Below the pieces are notes generated by a model. The model searched no databases. It was not told the origin of the DNA and saw only the letters and a list, made by a program, of their open reading frames with translations. 64,000 bases of DNA from Streptomyces sp. JH34. GTDB lineage: Bacteria > Actinomycetota > Actinomycetes > Streptomycetales > Streptomycetaceae. The translations under genes and the position numbers were made by a program. Below are positions 1 through 10,700 of this stretch, one piece after another. Every line of letters begins with the position of its first letter. Position 1 is the stretch's first letter. Where the stretch lies: assembly GCF_029428875.1 (NCBI RefSeq), contig NZ_JAJSOO010000001.1, positions 1,178,001-1,242,000 of the forward strand, given 5' to 3'.

Positions 1-3000
1 AACAGCGGGGCGTGCGCGAGGTGGTCGCCCCGCAGCAGTACGGCGAGCCGGCGGCCCGTGAGGCGTTCGTCGTCGAGCCATAGCCGCAGGGTGTCCAGGG
101 TGGTGCCCACCAGGTCGCGTGCCCGCTCCGGCAGGTCGGCGCCGGTGGCGGGGTCGGCGGGTACGGCCAGGACGACCGTGCCGGGCACGTCGCCCGCGTC
201 CGCCAGTGCGGCGAGGTCGCGGTACCGGGGTGCGTCGAGGCCCGCTTCGGCACCGCACACGGCCAGGTCGGACAGGTCCGTCCGGGCCGCGCCGGGGACC
301 GGGACGAGGTCGATCCGGTACAGGGGGTCGTCGGCGTCGGCGGTGAGCTGCTCGGCCGTGACGGGGCGGGCCACGAGGCCGCGCACGGTGGCGACGGGTG
401 CGCCGTCCCCGTCGGCCAGGTCGACGCGTACGGTGTCGTTGCCCTCCGGGGACAGGCGCAGGCGCAGGCGGTCGGTGCCGGCCCGGTGCAGGGTGACGCC
501 GCTCCAGGCGAACGGCAGCACGGCCTGTCCGCCGGGCAGGTCCAGCAGGTTCACGTGCAGGGCGGCGTCCAGCAGGGCCGGGTGGAGGCCGAAGGCTCCG
601 GCGGTGGTGCGTGCTCCGTCGGGCAGGGCGGCTTCGGCGTACAGCTCCTCGCCCCGGCGCCACATGGCGCGCAGGCCCTGGAAGACCTCACCGTAGCCGT
701 ATCCGGTGCGGGCCAGCCGGTCGTAGAGCCCTTCCAGGTCCACGGGTTCCGCACCGGCGGGCGGCCAGGCGGCGGGGTCGGCGGGCGGTACGCCGTCGGA
801 GGGCGCGACGGTCAGGACGCCACCGGCGTTGCGGGTCCACGGGGTGTCGGGGGTGTCGCTGCGGCGTGACCAGACGGTCAGTTCACGGCGTCCGTCACGT
901 TCCGCGTCGACGGCGACCTGTACGGCCACGGAGCCTTTTTCCGGCAGGGTGAGGGGGGCGTGCAGGGTGAGTTCACCCACGGTGTCGCAGCCGGTCTGCG
1001 CCGCGGCCCGCAGGGCCATCTCGACGAAGGCGGTGCCGGGCAGCAGGACGGTGCCGTGGACGGCGTGGTCGCCGAGCCAGGGGTGGGAGGACAGCGACAG
1101 CCGTCCCGTGAGGACCGCGCCCTGGGTGTCGGGCAGTTCGGTGGCGGCGGTGAGCAGCGGATGGCCGGTGGTCTGCTGTCCGAGCCCGTCGGCGTCGCCG
1201 GTGCCGCCCGCGGCGGCCTCGAGCCACAGGCGGGTCCGCCGGAAGGCGTAGGTGGGCAGGCCGGTGCTCCGGGCGTGGTGCGGGGCGTGGAACGCCTCCC
1301 AGTCCACGGTTCCGCCGGCGGCGTGCAGCCGGGCCACGGAGGTGACGAGGTCGTGCGGCTCGTCGCCGTCACGGCGCATGACGGGCAGGCACACGCTGTC
1401 CGGGGGCAGGCATTCGGCGGCCAGTGCGGTGAGAGCCGCGTCCGGGCCGACCTCGAGGAACGCCCGTACGCCCAGGTCGTGCAGAGTGTCGAGGGCGGGG
1501 GCGAACCGGACGGGGCGGCGGACGTGGTCCACCCAGTGGCCGGGGGTGGTGAGCTCGCCGGGACCGGCGAGGACGCCGGTGAGGGTGGAGACCACCGGGA
1601 TCCGGGGCTCGTGGTACTCGCACCGCGAGGCCGCCTCGGCGAAGGCTTCCAGCATCGGGTCCATCAGCGGCGAGTGGAAGGCGTGGGAGACCTTGAGCCG
1701 CTTGCCGCGTTCGAAGCGGGCGGCGAGTGCGTCGACGGCCTCCTCCGTCCCCGACACCACCACGGAGCGGGGACCGTTGACGGCGGCGAGGCCGACGTGC
1801 TCGTCCAGGTGAGGGGTGACCTCCTCCTCGGTCGCCCGCAGCGCGGCCATCGCACCGCCGGCCGGGAGCGCCGCCATCAGGCCGCCCCGGGCGAGGACGA
1901 GGGACACCGCGTCCGGCAGGGAGAGCACTCCGGCGACGTGGGCGGCGGCCAGCTCGCCGACGGAGTGGCCGGCCAGGTAGTCCGGCACCACGCCCCACGA
2001 CTCCAGCAGCCGGTACAGGGCCACCTCGGTGGCGAAGATCGCGATCTGCGCGTAGTCGGTACGGGTCAGCAGTTCGGGGTCGCCGTCGATCACCTCGCCG
2101 AGCGGGCGCTCCAGGTGGGGGTCGGCGAGGTCGCACACCGCGTCGAACGCCTCGGCGTAGACCGGGTGGGCGCGGTGCAGTTCGCGGCCCATGCCGGGCC
2201 GCTGGGCGCCCTGTCCGGTGAAGAGGAAGGCCGTCCTGCCGCCGACCGGGGTGAGCGGGGTCGCGGTGCCCAGGGCGTCCAGCAGCGCGTCGGTGTCCAT
2301 GCCGACGGCGACGGCGCGGTGCTCGAAGTGGGTGCGGGTGGTGGCCAGGGAGAGCGCGATGTCCGCCGGAGCGGTGTCGCCGCGTCCGGTGAGGTGCTCG
2401 CGCAGGCGGGCGATCTGGCCGGCGAGGGCCTCGGGGCTGCGGCCGGTGACGATCCAGGGCACGGGTGTGGCGGCACGGGGGCCTGCGACCGCGACGGCCG
2501 GTGCCGCGACGGCGCCGGGGGCGGCCTCCGGTTCCTCTTCGAGGGGGGCCTGTTCCAGCACCACGTGGGCGTTGGTGCCGCTGATGCCGAAGGAGGAGAC
2601 GGCCGCGCGGCGCGGACGGCCGGTGTCGGGCCAGGGGCTCCGGTCCAGGGCGAGTTCGACCGCTCCGGCGTCCCAGTCGACCTGGTCCGTGGGGGTGTCG
2701 ACGTGCAGGGTGGGCGGCACCTCGCCGTGCTGCATGGCCATGACCATCTTGACGACCCCGGCGACGCCGGCGGCGGCCTGCGTGTGGCCGAGGTTGGACT
2801 TGACGGAGCCCAGCAGCAGCGGCCGGTCGGCGGGGTGTTCGCGGCCGTACGTCGCCAGCAGGGCCTGTGCTTCGATCGGGTCGCCGAGCGAGGTGCCGGT
2901 GCCGTGTGCCTCCACGACGTCGACGTCGGCGGCGGTGAGGCCGGCGCCGGCCAGCGCCTGGCGTATGACCCGTTGCTGGGAGGGGCCGTTGGGTGCGGTC

Positions 3001-3926
3001 AGCCGGCTGCTGGCGCCGTCGGAGTTGACGGCGCTGCCACGCACCACGGCGAGCACCGGGTGGCCGTTGCGCCGTGCGTCGGCCAGGCGTTCCACGAGCA
3101 GCATGCCGGCGCCCTCGCCCCAGCCGGTGCCGTCGGCGGCGGTGGAGAAGGCCTTGCAGCGGCCGTCGGGGGCGAGGCCGCGCTGTCTGCTGAAGTCGAC
3201 GAACGTCTCCGGGGTGGACATCACGGTGACCCCGCCCGCCAGTGCGAGGGAGCACTCGCCGGCCTGCAGCGCGCGCACCGCCCAGTGCAGGGCGACCAGT
3301 GAGGACGAGCAGGCGGTGTCGACGGTGACGACCGGGCCCTCCAGGCCGAAGGTGTAGGCGATGCGCCCGGAGGCGATGCTCGCGGCACTGCCGTTGGCGA
3401 GGTAGCCGTCGAGGTCGTCGGGGACGGTGTCGAGCCGGGTGGCGTAGTCGTTGTACATCACGCCGGCGAACACGCCCGTGCGGCTCCCGCGCAGGGAGGC
3501 CGGGACGATGCCCGCCCGCTCGAACGCCTCGAAGGAGGTCTCCAGCAGCAGGCGTTGCTGCGGGTCCATGGCGAGGGCCTCACGGGGGCTGATGCCGAAG
3601 AAGTCGTAGTCGAAGTCGGGGGCGTCGTACAGGAAGCCACCGGTGCGTGCGTAGGTCGTGCCGGGCCGGTCCGGGTCGGGGTCGTACAGGGCGTCCACGT
3701 CCCAGCCGCGGTCGCCCGGGAACTCCGACACGGCGTCGGTCCCCGTCGCCACCAGGTCCCACAGGGCCTCGGGCGAGGTGACACCGCCCGGGTAGCGGCA
3801 GCCGATGCCGACGATGGCCACCGGTCCGTGTGCGCGTTGTTCGTTCTCGCGCAGCCGGCGTCGTGCCTCCCGCAGGTCCGCGGTCGTCCGCCTGAGGTAG
3901 TCGAGCAGCTGCTCTTCGTTGTTCAC
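1..3926 (-). CDS. Type I modular polyketide synthase, N-terminal part (KS-AT-DH-KR start), truncated by window edge
   Basis: This is the first module of a chain-extending PKS; the gene continues off the left edge. The GTG start at 3926 gives a coiled-coil docking segment (about residues 1-30). It is followed by a KS with the DTACSSS active-site Cys near residue 205, an AT with GHSVGE near 654 and HAFH near 748 (malonyl-CoA type), and a DH with an intact HxxxGxxxxP motif near 954 and DAALH further on. The reading frame then enters the KR structural region at the edge. The Shine-Dalgarno is weak. The N-terminal docking helix shows it receives a chain from another PKS subunit. Its promoter (4019-4064) carries the cluster-wide TAGGGG repeat. 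The collinear position, probably after the 7758-18290 protein, is inferred and not proven. Confidence 0.95.
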   Translation of the reverse strand, partial: MNNEEQLLDYLRRTTADLREARRRLRENEQRAHGPVAIVGIGCRYPGGVTSPEALWDLVATGTDAVSEFPGDRGWDVDALYDPDPDRPGTTYARTGGFLYDAPDFDYDFFGISPREALAMDPQQRLLLETSFEAFERAGIVPASLRGSRTGVFAGVMYNDYATRLDTVPDDLDGYLANGSAASIASGRIAYTFGLEGPVVTVDTACSSSLVALHWAVRALQAGECSLALAGGVTVMSTPETFVDFSRQRGLAPDGRCKAFSTAADGTGWGEGAGMLLVERLADARRNGHPVLAVVRGSAVNSDGASSRLTAPNGPSQQRVIRQALAGAGLTAADVDVVEAHGTGTSLGDPIEAQALLATYGREHPADRPLLLGSVKSNLGHTQAAAGVAGVVKMVMAMQHGEVPPTLHVDTPTDQVDWDAGAVELALDRSPWPDTGRPRRAAVSSFGISGTNAHVVLEQAPLEEEPEAAPGAVAAPAVAVAGPRAATPVPWIVTGRSPEALAGQIARLREHLTGRGDTAPADIALSLATTRTHFEHRAVAVGMDTDALLDALGTATPLTPVGGRTAFLFTGQGAQRPGMGRELHRAHPVYAEAFDAVCDLADPHLERPLGEVIDGDPELLTRTDYAQIAIFATEVALYRLLESWGVVPDYLAGHSVGELAAAHVAGVLSLPDAVSLVLARGGLMAALPAGGAMAALRATEEEVTPHLDEHVGLAAVNGPRSVVVSGTEEAVDALAARFERGKRLKVSHAFHSPLMDPMLEAFAEAASRCEYHEPRIPVVSTLTGVLAGPGELTTPGHWVDHVRRPVRFAPALDTLHDLGVRAFLEVGPDAALTALAAECLPPDSVCLPVMRRDGDEPHDLVTSVARLHAAGGTVDWEAFHAPHHARSTGLPTYAFRRTRLWLEAAAGGTGDADGLGQQTTGHPLLTAATELPDTQGAVLTGRLSLSSHPWLGDHAVHGTVLLPGTAFVEMALRAAAQTGCDTVGELTLHAPLTLPEKGSVAVQVAVDAERDGRRELTVWSRRSDTPDTPWTRNAGGVLTVAPSDGVPPADPAAWPPAGAEPVDLEGLYDRLARTGYGYGEVFQGLRAMWRRGEELYAEAALPDGARTTAGAFGLHPALLDAALHVNLLDLPGGQAVLPFAWSGVTLHRAGTDRLRLRLSPEGNDTVRVDLADGDGAPVATVRGLVARPVTAEQLTADADDPLYRIDLVPVPGAARTDLSDLAVCGAEAGLDAPRYRDLAALADAGDVPGTVVLAVPADPATGADLPERARDLVGTTLDTLRLWLDDERLTGRRLAVLLRGDHLAHAPL

Positions 3927-4018
3927 CAGCGCGCCATCCGATCGGGATCGAAAGTGGGCCTCGGTCCTGCGGACTGTCTCCGGACGGGATCCCGGTCCGC
4001 TTCCCCCTCCGTTGACGG

Positions 4019-4064
4019 AGGCTAGGTAGGGGGCGGTGGCGTCTGATACCCCTACGGCCCCCAG
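4019..4064 (-). promoter_or_regulatory. LAL-type promoter 1, for the left-edge PKS
   Basis: On the coding (minus) strand a degenerate distal half-site CTGGGG (4064-4059) is followed by TAGGGG (4054-4049), 10 bp apart, then 24 bp, then TAGCCT (4024-4019) as the -10 element. Orientation and spacing match four other promoters of the cluster. The expected transcript start is about 85 nt before the GTG at 3926. The distal half-site is the least conserved of the five. Confidence 0.6.
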
Positions 4065-4249
4065 GGGGCGCGAGCCCGCCCGCGGGCGGTCGGCCGGAGT
4101 GCCCGAACGGGCAGCGCCGAACGGGAACGTGCCCGGGTCGCGCGTGCGGCGGCCCGCTTCTTTTCTTTACTTCCCGGTAAATCAACTGACCGGGGAAAGC
4201 CGCCTCCGAGCGGCATCCTGAGTGAGAAGTAACTTCCGGAAGGGCCTGG

Positions 4250-4276
4250 TTGACAACGTTGACAACGCCCTATAAC
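4250..4276 (+). promoter_or_regulatory. Putative promoter/operator of the LAL regulator gene
   Basis: The 9-bp unit TTGACAACG is repeated in tandem at 4250-4258 and 4259-4267, and the stretch 4249-4266 is a near-perfect palindrome centred on AACGTT. TATAAC follows at 4271-4276, 15 bp after the first TTGACA, slightly short for a sigma-70-type spacer. The segment lies in an AT-rich island (about 4140-4300), unusual for this DNA. It lacks the TAGGGG repeats found before the structural genes, so the regulator gene is probably controlled differently. A leader of nearly 300 nt would precede the start at 4565, with no convincing small gene in it. Confidence 0.5.
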
Positions 4277-4564
4277 CTCGCTGTTTGTTTGATCGAGTGG
4301 CTGATTTTCCTCCCTCCGGAAAGACTTGCCGAACCGATCGAATCGCGCCACAAATGACCGGCATTCATTCTTGCTGCACTCGCACCAGGGGCTGCCGCAG
4401 GAAGCTGTACCGCGACATCGAGAGCCACCTCCTCAGTACTGCGACAACCGCTCTCGAACAGAAAAAATGCAGGTGAAACGGGGACTCGGACCGATCCCAT
4501 GCAACAGCACTTCACCCCAGACGGGCGCGAATCCACGGGCGTTACTGGACACAGGGGGAACACC

Positions 4565-7345
4565 TTGCGCCTTTTCGACCGCTCCAAAGAATTACACATA
4601 CTTAACGAAGCGTTCACCGAAAGCACTCGAAGATCCGGACGCCTGGTGATAGTCACAGGTGGCCCCGGTTCCGGGAAGACCCAGTTTCTGCACGAATTCC
4701 TGGCCGCTCCGGGCCGATCGGGCGCACGCATACTCCAGGGCACGGCACACCCGGCCGAGCGCGACCGGCCGATGAGCCTGTTACGGCAATTGCTGCGCAA
4801 CGGCGAGGTGGAGCCCGTTGCGGACCCCGCTCGACCGGCGGGCGGGCATACGGACCCCTTCTTCCGGCATTCCGAGCGCCGAGCCGAAATGGAATTCGGT
4901 GATCCGGATGCGGGAGCGACGAGGGCGCTGCTGCGGCTCGCGGACGGCGACCGCCCCCTGGTGGTGGCCGTGGACGACGCCGATCTGATGGACGAGGCCT
5001 CGCTGGGCGCCGTCGTCCATCTGCTCGACAGGAGCCGCTTCCGGCCCGTCCTCGTGGTGTGCGCCACGTCCGGCCATCCCGGCACCGGACGTTCGGCCTC
5101 CCACGCCGAGCTGATCCGCCGGCCGCACCGCCGGGCCCGTCTCGGCCCCCTGTCCGAGAGAGGCGTCGGCGAGCTGATCGCCGCCCAGTCGGCGGCCGCC
5201 CGGCCCGACGGGGTGGGCCGCGCCTTCCACCGGGCCACAGCCGGCAACCCCCTGCTGGTGCACGCCCTGCTGGACGACAGCACCCGCTTCGGCCGCGATC
5301 TGGACCGGCCCGTCGCCAGCACCGCCTACCGCCAGGCGGTGCTTTCGCTCGTGCACCGCGGCGAACCACGCCACATCCGGGTGATCCGGGCCCTCGCCGC
5401 CCTGGGCGCACCGGCTTCCGCGGGCGTCGTGGGGGAGCTGGCCGACACCACGCCCGCCGGTGTCGAGCAGGCCGTGGAGGCCCTCAACTCCGTGGGGCTG
5501 CTCGACGGTCACGTCTTCCGGCTGCCGGCCGCGGCGACGGCGGTGCTCGAGGACATGGACGCCACCGCGCGTGGCACGCTGCACGAGCGCATAGCCGACC
5601 TGCTGTACCGGTGCGGCGCACCGGTCGGCGACATGGCCCGGCACCTGCGCGCCGCCGACCGGGTCCCGCGACCGTGGGGGCCGGGCGTACTGCGCGCGGC
5701 CGCCGAACAGGCGTTGGCCGCGGACGACGTGGAGTCGTGCAGCAGTTACCTGAACCTGATGCTGCGCGACTGCACCGACCCGCAGGAGCGCAACGCCCTC
5801 TCGGCCGCCCTCGCCCGGGCGGAGTGGCGCGTCAACCCCGCGGCCGCGTCGGCCCATCTGGAGCCGCTGCGCCGGCCCGCGCTGGACGGTGCGCTGAGCA
5901 TGCGCGACACCGCCACGGTCCTGCGGCACATGCTCTGGCAGGGTGACACCGAACTGGCCGCGGAGACCGTGGCCACGCTGGTGCCCGCGCACACCCCCGG
6001 TGACGCGCAGATACTCGTCGAGGTCGAGTTCGTACGGCAGTGGTTCTACGGCGTCGCGCTGCCCGCCAGGAGCCCCCGCGGTGCCGGTGCCGACGCGCGC
6101 CGGCTGGCTCCCGCCGACCGCAACGGCGGACTCGCCGCACAGGTGGCGGTTCTGGTCGGCGGCGTCGCCACGGACGACTCCGCCGCAGCCGTCGCCCAGG
6201 CCCTGCAGGGCCGGAAACTCGACCACCTCAACCTCGAGTTGGTGGCGATGGCGCTCCTCGCGATCGCCCATGCCGACCGGCCCGCGGTCGCCGCCGAAGC
6301 CTGCGACGCGCTGCTGGAGTCCGCGGTCGAACGCCGGGCGACCACGTGGCAGGCGCTGCTCGGCAGCGTTCGGGCCGAGATAGCGCTGCTCCGCGGTGAC
6401 ATGACGACCGCCGCCGAGGGGGCCGACAGAGCCCTGAGCAGCCTCCACGACGGGAGCTGGGGGGTCCTCGCCGGACTCCCGCTGTCGACGGCGATCTTCG
6501 CCCACACGGCCATGGGGGCCTACGGCGAGGCCGAGCGGGTGCTCAAGCGGGAAGTCCCCGAGCCCATGTTCCGCACGGTCTTCGGCATCCAGTACCTGCG
6601 GGCCCGGGGACACCACTCCCTCCTCACCGACCGGCCGTTCGCCGCGCTGAACGACTTCGAGACGTGCAGCGGCCTGATGCGGCAGGGGAACTCCAGCCTG
6701 CAGAAGGGCATCCCCTGGCGGTCCGACCTCGCCCTGGCCAATCTGCGGATCGGGAAGGCACGCACCGCGCGGGAGTGCGCCGAGGAGCAGCTTCGGCTGC
6801 CCGGCGGTCACAGCTCCCGCGCGCGGGCGATGGCGTTGCGGATGCTGGCCGCCACGAGCAAGCCGCACCGCCGTGCCTCGCTGCTGCGTGAGGCGATCGA
6901 CCTGCTCAAGCTGTGCGGTGACCAGCACACCCTGTCCCAGGCGTACGCCGACCTGTCCGCGGCGCACTACGAACTGGGCGAGTACGCCCGTGCCCGGCTG
7001 GTCGCCCGCCAGGCGGCCCGTGAGGCGGAGGCGTGCAGCGTCGACTCACCGGTCGACGCTCATCTGCTGGAGGATCCCGGCCAGTCCGAGGGGTCCGAGA
7101 CGGAGGGCTCGGCCATCCTGAGCGACGCGGAGTGCCGGGTCGCGGGCCTGGCCGCGCTCGGGTACACCAACCGCGAGATCAGTGGCCGGCTGCATGTCAC
7201 GATCAGCACGGTGGAACAGCATCTCACCAGGGTCTACCGCAAGTTGCACGTGGCCAGCCGGTCCGAACTCCCGCCGAAGATGCTGGAGCACCGCATCCCC
7301 AAACTGTCCGACCGCTGGGCGGCCACCCACTCCTCGGCGGGCTGA
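4565..7345 (+). CDS. LAL-family (large ATP-binding LuxR) transcriptional activator, TTA-containing
   Basis: This is a pathway-specific activator of about 926 residues, the usual size for LAL proteins. The N-terminal ATPase has a Walker A (GGPGSGKT, about residues 32-39) and a Walker B (LVVAVDD). A long helical middle region follows, and a C-terminal LuxR helix-turn-helix (LSDAECRVAGLAALG ... STVEQHL) occupies the last 70 residues. I prefer the TTG at 4565 because AGGGGG lies 6 nt before it and the protein then starts like other LALs; an in-frame ATG at 4499 has no good ribosome site. Two TTA codons (4592-4594 and 4781-4783) predict dependence on the bldA tRNA. The first 60 or so codons are also richer in A/T and rare codons (ATA, AGA) than the rest. 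The likely targets are the five TAGGGG-repeat promoters. Confidence 0.93.
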   Translation: MRLFDRSKELHILNEAFTESTRRSGRLVIVTGGPGSGKTQFLHEFLAAPGRSGARILQGTAHPAERDRPMSLLRQLLRNGEVEPVADPARPAGGHTDPFFRHSERRAEMEFGDPDAGATRALLRLADGDRPLVVAVDDADLMDEASLGAVVHLLDRSRFRPVLVVCATSGHPGTGRSASHAELIRRPHRRARLGPLSERGVGELIAAQSAAARPDGVGRAFHRATAGNPLLVHALLDDSTRFGRDLDRPVASTAYRQAVLSLVHRGEPRHIRVIRALAALGAPASAGVVGELADTTPAGVEQAVEALNSVGLLDGHVFRLPAAATAVLEDMDATARGTLHERIADLLYRCGAPVGDMARHLRAADRVPRPWGPGVLRAAAEQALAADDVESCSSYLNLMLRDCTDPQERNALSAALARAEWRVNPAAASAHLEPLRRPALDGALSMRDTATVLRHMLWQGDTELAAETVATLVPAHTPGDAQILVEVEFVRQWFYGVALPARSPRGAGADARRLAPADRNGGLAAQVAVLVGGVATDDSAAAVAQALQGRKLDHLNLELVAMALLAIAHADRPAVAAEACDALLESAVERRATTWQALLGSVRAEIALLRGDMTTAAEGADRALSSLHDGSWGVLAGLPLSTAIFAHTAMGAYGEAERVLKREVPEPMFRTVFGIQYLRARGHHSLLTDRPFAALNDFETCSGLMRQGNSSLQKGIPWRSDLALANLRIGKARTARECAEEQLRLPGGHSSRARAMALRMLAATSKPHRRASLLREAIDLLKLCGDQHTLSQAYADLSAAHYELGEYARARLVARQAAREAEACSVDSPVDAHLLEDPGQSEGSETEGSAILSDAECRVAGLAALGYTNREISGRLHVTISTVEQHLTRVYRKLHVASRSELPPKMLEHRIPKLSDRWAATHSSAG

Positions 7346-7424
7346 CCCTCAGGCTCCAACCCGGATCCGCCCGGATCCGCCGGGTCCCCAGGACGGTGGG
7401 ACCCGGCATCTCCCCGTACCGCAC

Positions 7425-7467
7425 GGCCCCCTTCACGAGTCCCCACGGGCTCGGGAGGGGGCCTTTT
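7425..7467 (+). terminator. Rho-independent-like terminator of the LAL gene
   Basis: The left arm beginning GGCCCCC (7425) and ending ACGAG pairs with CTCG ... GGGGGCC (ending 7463), followed directly by TTTT (7464-7467). It lies 80 nt after the LAL stop codon. Confidence 0.75.
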
Positions 7468-7494
7468 CGCCGGCCGGGCCACGCCCGGCCGGCG
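7468..7494. repeat. Perfect 12-bp hairpin with 3-nt loop
   Basis: 7468-7479 and 7483-7494 are exact inverted copies with loop CAC, immediately after the T-run of the preceding terminator. It is probably part of the same transcription-stop region between the convergent LAL and PKS genes. Confidence 0.7.
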
Positions 7495-7694
7495 GCACGG
7501 GCACCGTCACGGCCGTGCCCGGGTACGCGCGCGGATCCGGGCACGGGATCCGGCAGAAAATCCGGCAGGCACAGCGCGGGGACGGAAAAGGCACGGACGT
7601 GCCGGCGCCGAAGGCCGCACGCCCCGTCCAGGGCCCGCGCGTCGCGCCGGCTGCCACGCCGCACACCGGGGCGCCCGCTCACCGGCGGGTACGA

Positions 7695-7743
7695 GGACGG
7701 GTGGGCCCGGGGCGCGGTACACGCGCCCCGGGCCCACCCGTCC
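7695..7743. terminator. Strong bidirectional terminator, 22-bp perfect stem
   Basis: 7695-7716 and 7722-7743 are perfect inverted complements with a 5-nt loop (GTACA). It lies 15 nt downstream of the stop of the PKS gene (7758, minus) and in the convergent gap after the LAL gene. Apart from this and the two hairpins to its left, the gap 7346-7757 holds nothing I recognise. Confidence 0.85.
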
Positions 7744-7757
7744 GGGCGTTCGAGGAC

Positions 7758-10700
7758 TCAGCCGAAGCTGCCGAGTTCGCCGTCGAGGATGCCGAAGAGC
7801 TCGTCGGCCGTGGCCGCCTCCAGCCCCTTATCCCCGGTGTCGCCGGCCTTTCCGGCGTCCGGCAACTGCGCCGAGCCGTCCCAGCGGGCGGTGAGGGCCC
7901 TGAGCCGCGCGGCCACCCGGGCACGCTGTTCGTCGTCGAGCCCGTCGGAGCCGAGCGCGGCGCCCAGCAGTGTCTCCAGGCGCACCACCTCGGCCTCGAC
8001 GTCGACGAGTTCCTCGTCGGTCCCGGCCCCGCCCAGTTCCTCGAAGAGGTGCTGGGCGAGCGCCTCGGACGTCGGGTAGTCGAAGGTGAGCGTGCTGGAC
8101 AGCCGCAGCCCGGTCTCGGCGCCGAGGCGGTTGCGCAGCTCCAGAGCGGCGAGCGAGTCCACGCCGAGGTCGCCCAGGGGGCGTTCGGGGTCGACGGCAG
8201 CGCCGGACCCGTGTCCGAGGACATCGGCCACGTGGCCGCACACCGTGTCGACCAGCAGCCGCCTGCCGTCCGCGGCGCCGAGCGCGGCCAGCCGCCGTGC
8301 CAACGGCTCCGCCTCCTCCGGGGCGGCCTCCACCGCCCGGACGGCCCGGCGGGCCGGCGCCGACGCCGGGTCCAGGGCCCGGACCAGGGCCGGGGCGTCG
8401 TCGGTGACCTGGACGCGGATCGGCAGCAGCGACGGACCGTCGGTGGTCAGGGCGCGGTCGAACAGGGACAGCGCCCGGTCGGCGGGCAGGGGCAGGATGC
8501 CGTCGCGGGCCAGCCTGCGCATCTCGGCCTCGCCGAGGCCGGCCGCCATGCCGTCGCCGGTGTCCCACAGCCCCCAGCCGAGTGACAGGGCGGGCAGCCC
8601 CTCCGCACGCCGCCGGGCGGCGAGTGCGTCGAGGAAGGCGTTGCCCGCCGCGTAGTTGGCCTGTCCCGCCGCTCCCAGGGTGCCGGCGGCGGAGGAGAAG
8701 AGGACGAAGGCGGCCAGGTCCAGGTCGCGGGTGAGTTCGTGCAGGTGCCAGGCACCGTCGGTCTTGGGCCGCATCACCGTCTCCGTGCGCGGGGCGGTGA
8801 GGTCGGTGAGCAGACCGTCGTCCAGGACACCGGCGGCGTGCACGACGGCCGTCAGCGGATGGGCTTCGGGAACGGAGGCCAGCAGTTCGGCCAGCGCGGC
8901 GCGGTCGGTGGTGTCGCAGGCGGCGACGGTGATCCGCGCGCCGGGGGCGACGGGTTCCTCCCACCCTTCCGCGTCCGGTGTCCGGCCGCCCCGGCCGGCC
9001 AGCAGCAGGTGCCGGACGCCGTGGTGTTCGGCCAGGTGCCGGGCGAGTAGCCGGCCGAGGCTGCCGGTGCCGCCGGTGATGAGGACGGTGCCGTCCGGGT
9101 TCAGCGGGACGGCGGGCACGGGCCCGGGCCCGTCGGCCCGGGTCAGCTCCGGCGTGTACACCGTGCCGGCCCGCAGGGCGAGTTCGGGCGCGCCGGTCGC
9201 GACGGCGGCCGGGAGGGCGGCGGCGGACGCGTCGTCGCCGTCGGTGTCGGCCAGTACGAACCGGCCGGGGTGCTCGACGGCGGCGGAGCGCACCATGCCC
9301 CAGACGACGGCCTGCGCCGGGTCCGGTGCACCGTCGGTGGCGACGGCGACCGCGGAACGGGTGACGACGACCAGGGGGGTGCCGTCCGCCGGTTCGGCCA
9401 GGTGTTCCTGGAGCGCGGCAAGGGTGCGCACGGCGGTCCCGCGGGCCCGGGACGGCAGGTCGCCGTCCGCGGTGTCGTCCAGGGTCACGGTCAGGGTGCG
9501 GGGCTGGGCCGCCGCTCCGTCGGCGGTCACCTGCGCCGGGGTCCAGCGCAGGGCGAACAGGTCGCCCGGGGCGGGCGCGGCCGCGTTCAGCTGCTCGGCC
9601 GTCACCTGGCGGATGCGCAGCGACGCCGCCTCGGCGACCGGTGCGCCCGAGGCGTCGTACAGGCCGAGGGTCATGTGGTCGGTGCCGTGCGGGGTGAGCC
9701 GCAGCCGCAGGGTCGTGGCGCCGGTGGCGTGGAGGGTGACTCCCTCCCACGCGAAGGGCAGGGTCATGACGGTCGGGTCCTGGCCGTCCAGCAGGTCGAT
9801 GGCGTGCAGCGCCGAGTCGAGGAGCGCCGGGTGCAGTCCGAAGCCGTCGGCCGCGTCGGCGTCGGGCAGGACCAGTTCGGCGCACACCTCGTCGCCGAGC
9901 CGCCAGGCGGCGCGCAGGCAGCGGAACAGCGGTCCGTAGCCGTACCCCTGCTCGGCGAGGTGGTCGTAGAGGCCGCTCACCTCGACGGGGACGGCACCCT
10001 CGGGGGGCCAGACGTCGAGGGGGGCCGGTTCGGGCGCGGTCCGCGGGGCGAGTACGCCGGTGGCGTGCCGGGTCCAGTCACCTCCGGTGCCCTCGGGCCT
10101 GGCGTGCACGGCCAGTTGCCTGCGCCCGTCGGCGTCGGGGGCCGCGGCGGTCACCTGGAGGTGCACGGAACCCCGCGGCGGAAGGACCAGCGGGCGTTCC
10201 AGGGTGATCTCCTCCACGTGCGGGCAGCCTGCGCGGTCACCGGCCTGGAGGGCGAGTTCCACGAAGGCGCTGCCGGGCACCAGGACGACTCCCGCGACGG
10301 CGTGGTCGGCCAGCCAGGGGTGGGTCGCCAGGGAGAGGCGGCCGGTCAGCGCGACGGTGTCGGCGGCGGCCAGGGTGAGGGCGGCGCCGAGCATCGGGTG
10401 CCCCGCGGGCGACTGGCCGAGCCCGCCTGCGTCGGTGGCCGCCCCGGGCCCGTCGTCCAGCCAGAGCCGCTGCCGCTGGAAGGCGTACGTCGGCAGGTCG
10501 ACGCGCCGGGCGTCGGTGCCCGCGTGCACCTGCTGCCAGTCGACGGTCAGTCCGCGGACGTGTGCGGTGGCGACGAGCGCGGCGAGCGTCACCTCCTCGA
10601 CGCGCTCCCGGCGCAGGGCCGGTACGAACGCCGATCGCTCCGGGTCGGCGAGGGCGTGCGGGCCCATGGCCGACAGGACGGCGTCGGGTCCGAGCTCGAG

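Noticed and set aside
4026..4055. Inverted repeat GTAGGGG ... CCCCTAC before the left PKS
   Set aside because: The left arm falls in the spacer of promoter 1 at a position not matched in the other four promoters. The conserved element is the direct repeat with the -10 box, so the inverted repeat is probably coincidence.
4285..4476. Small plus-strand frame (63 codons) in the LAL leader
   Set aside because: It has no ribosome site or recognisable protein, and the codon pattern is not Streptomyces-like. It is treated as untranslated leader.
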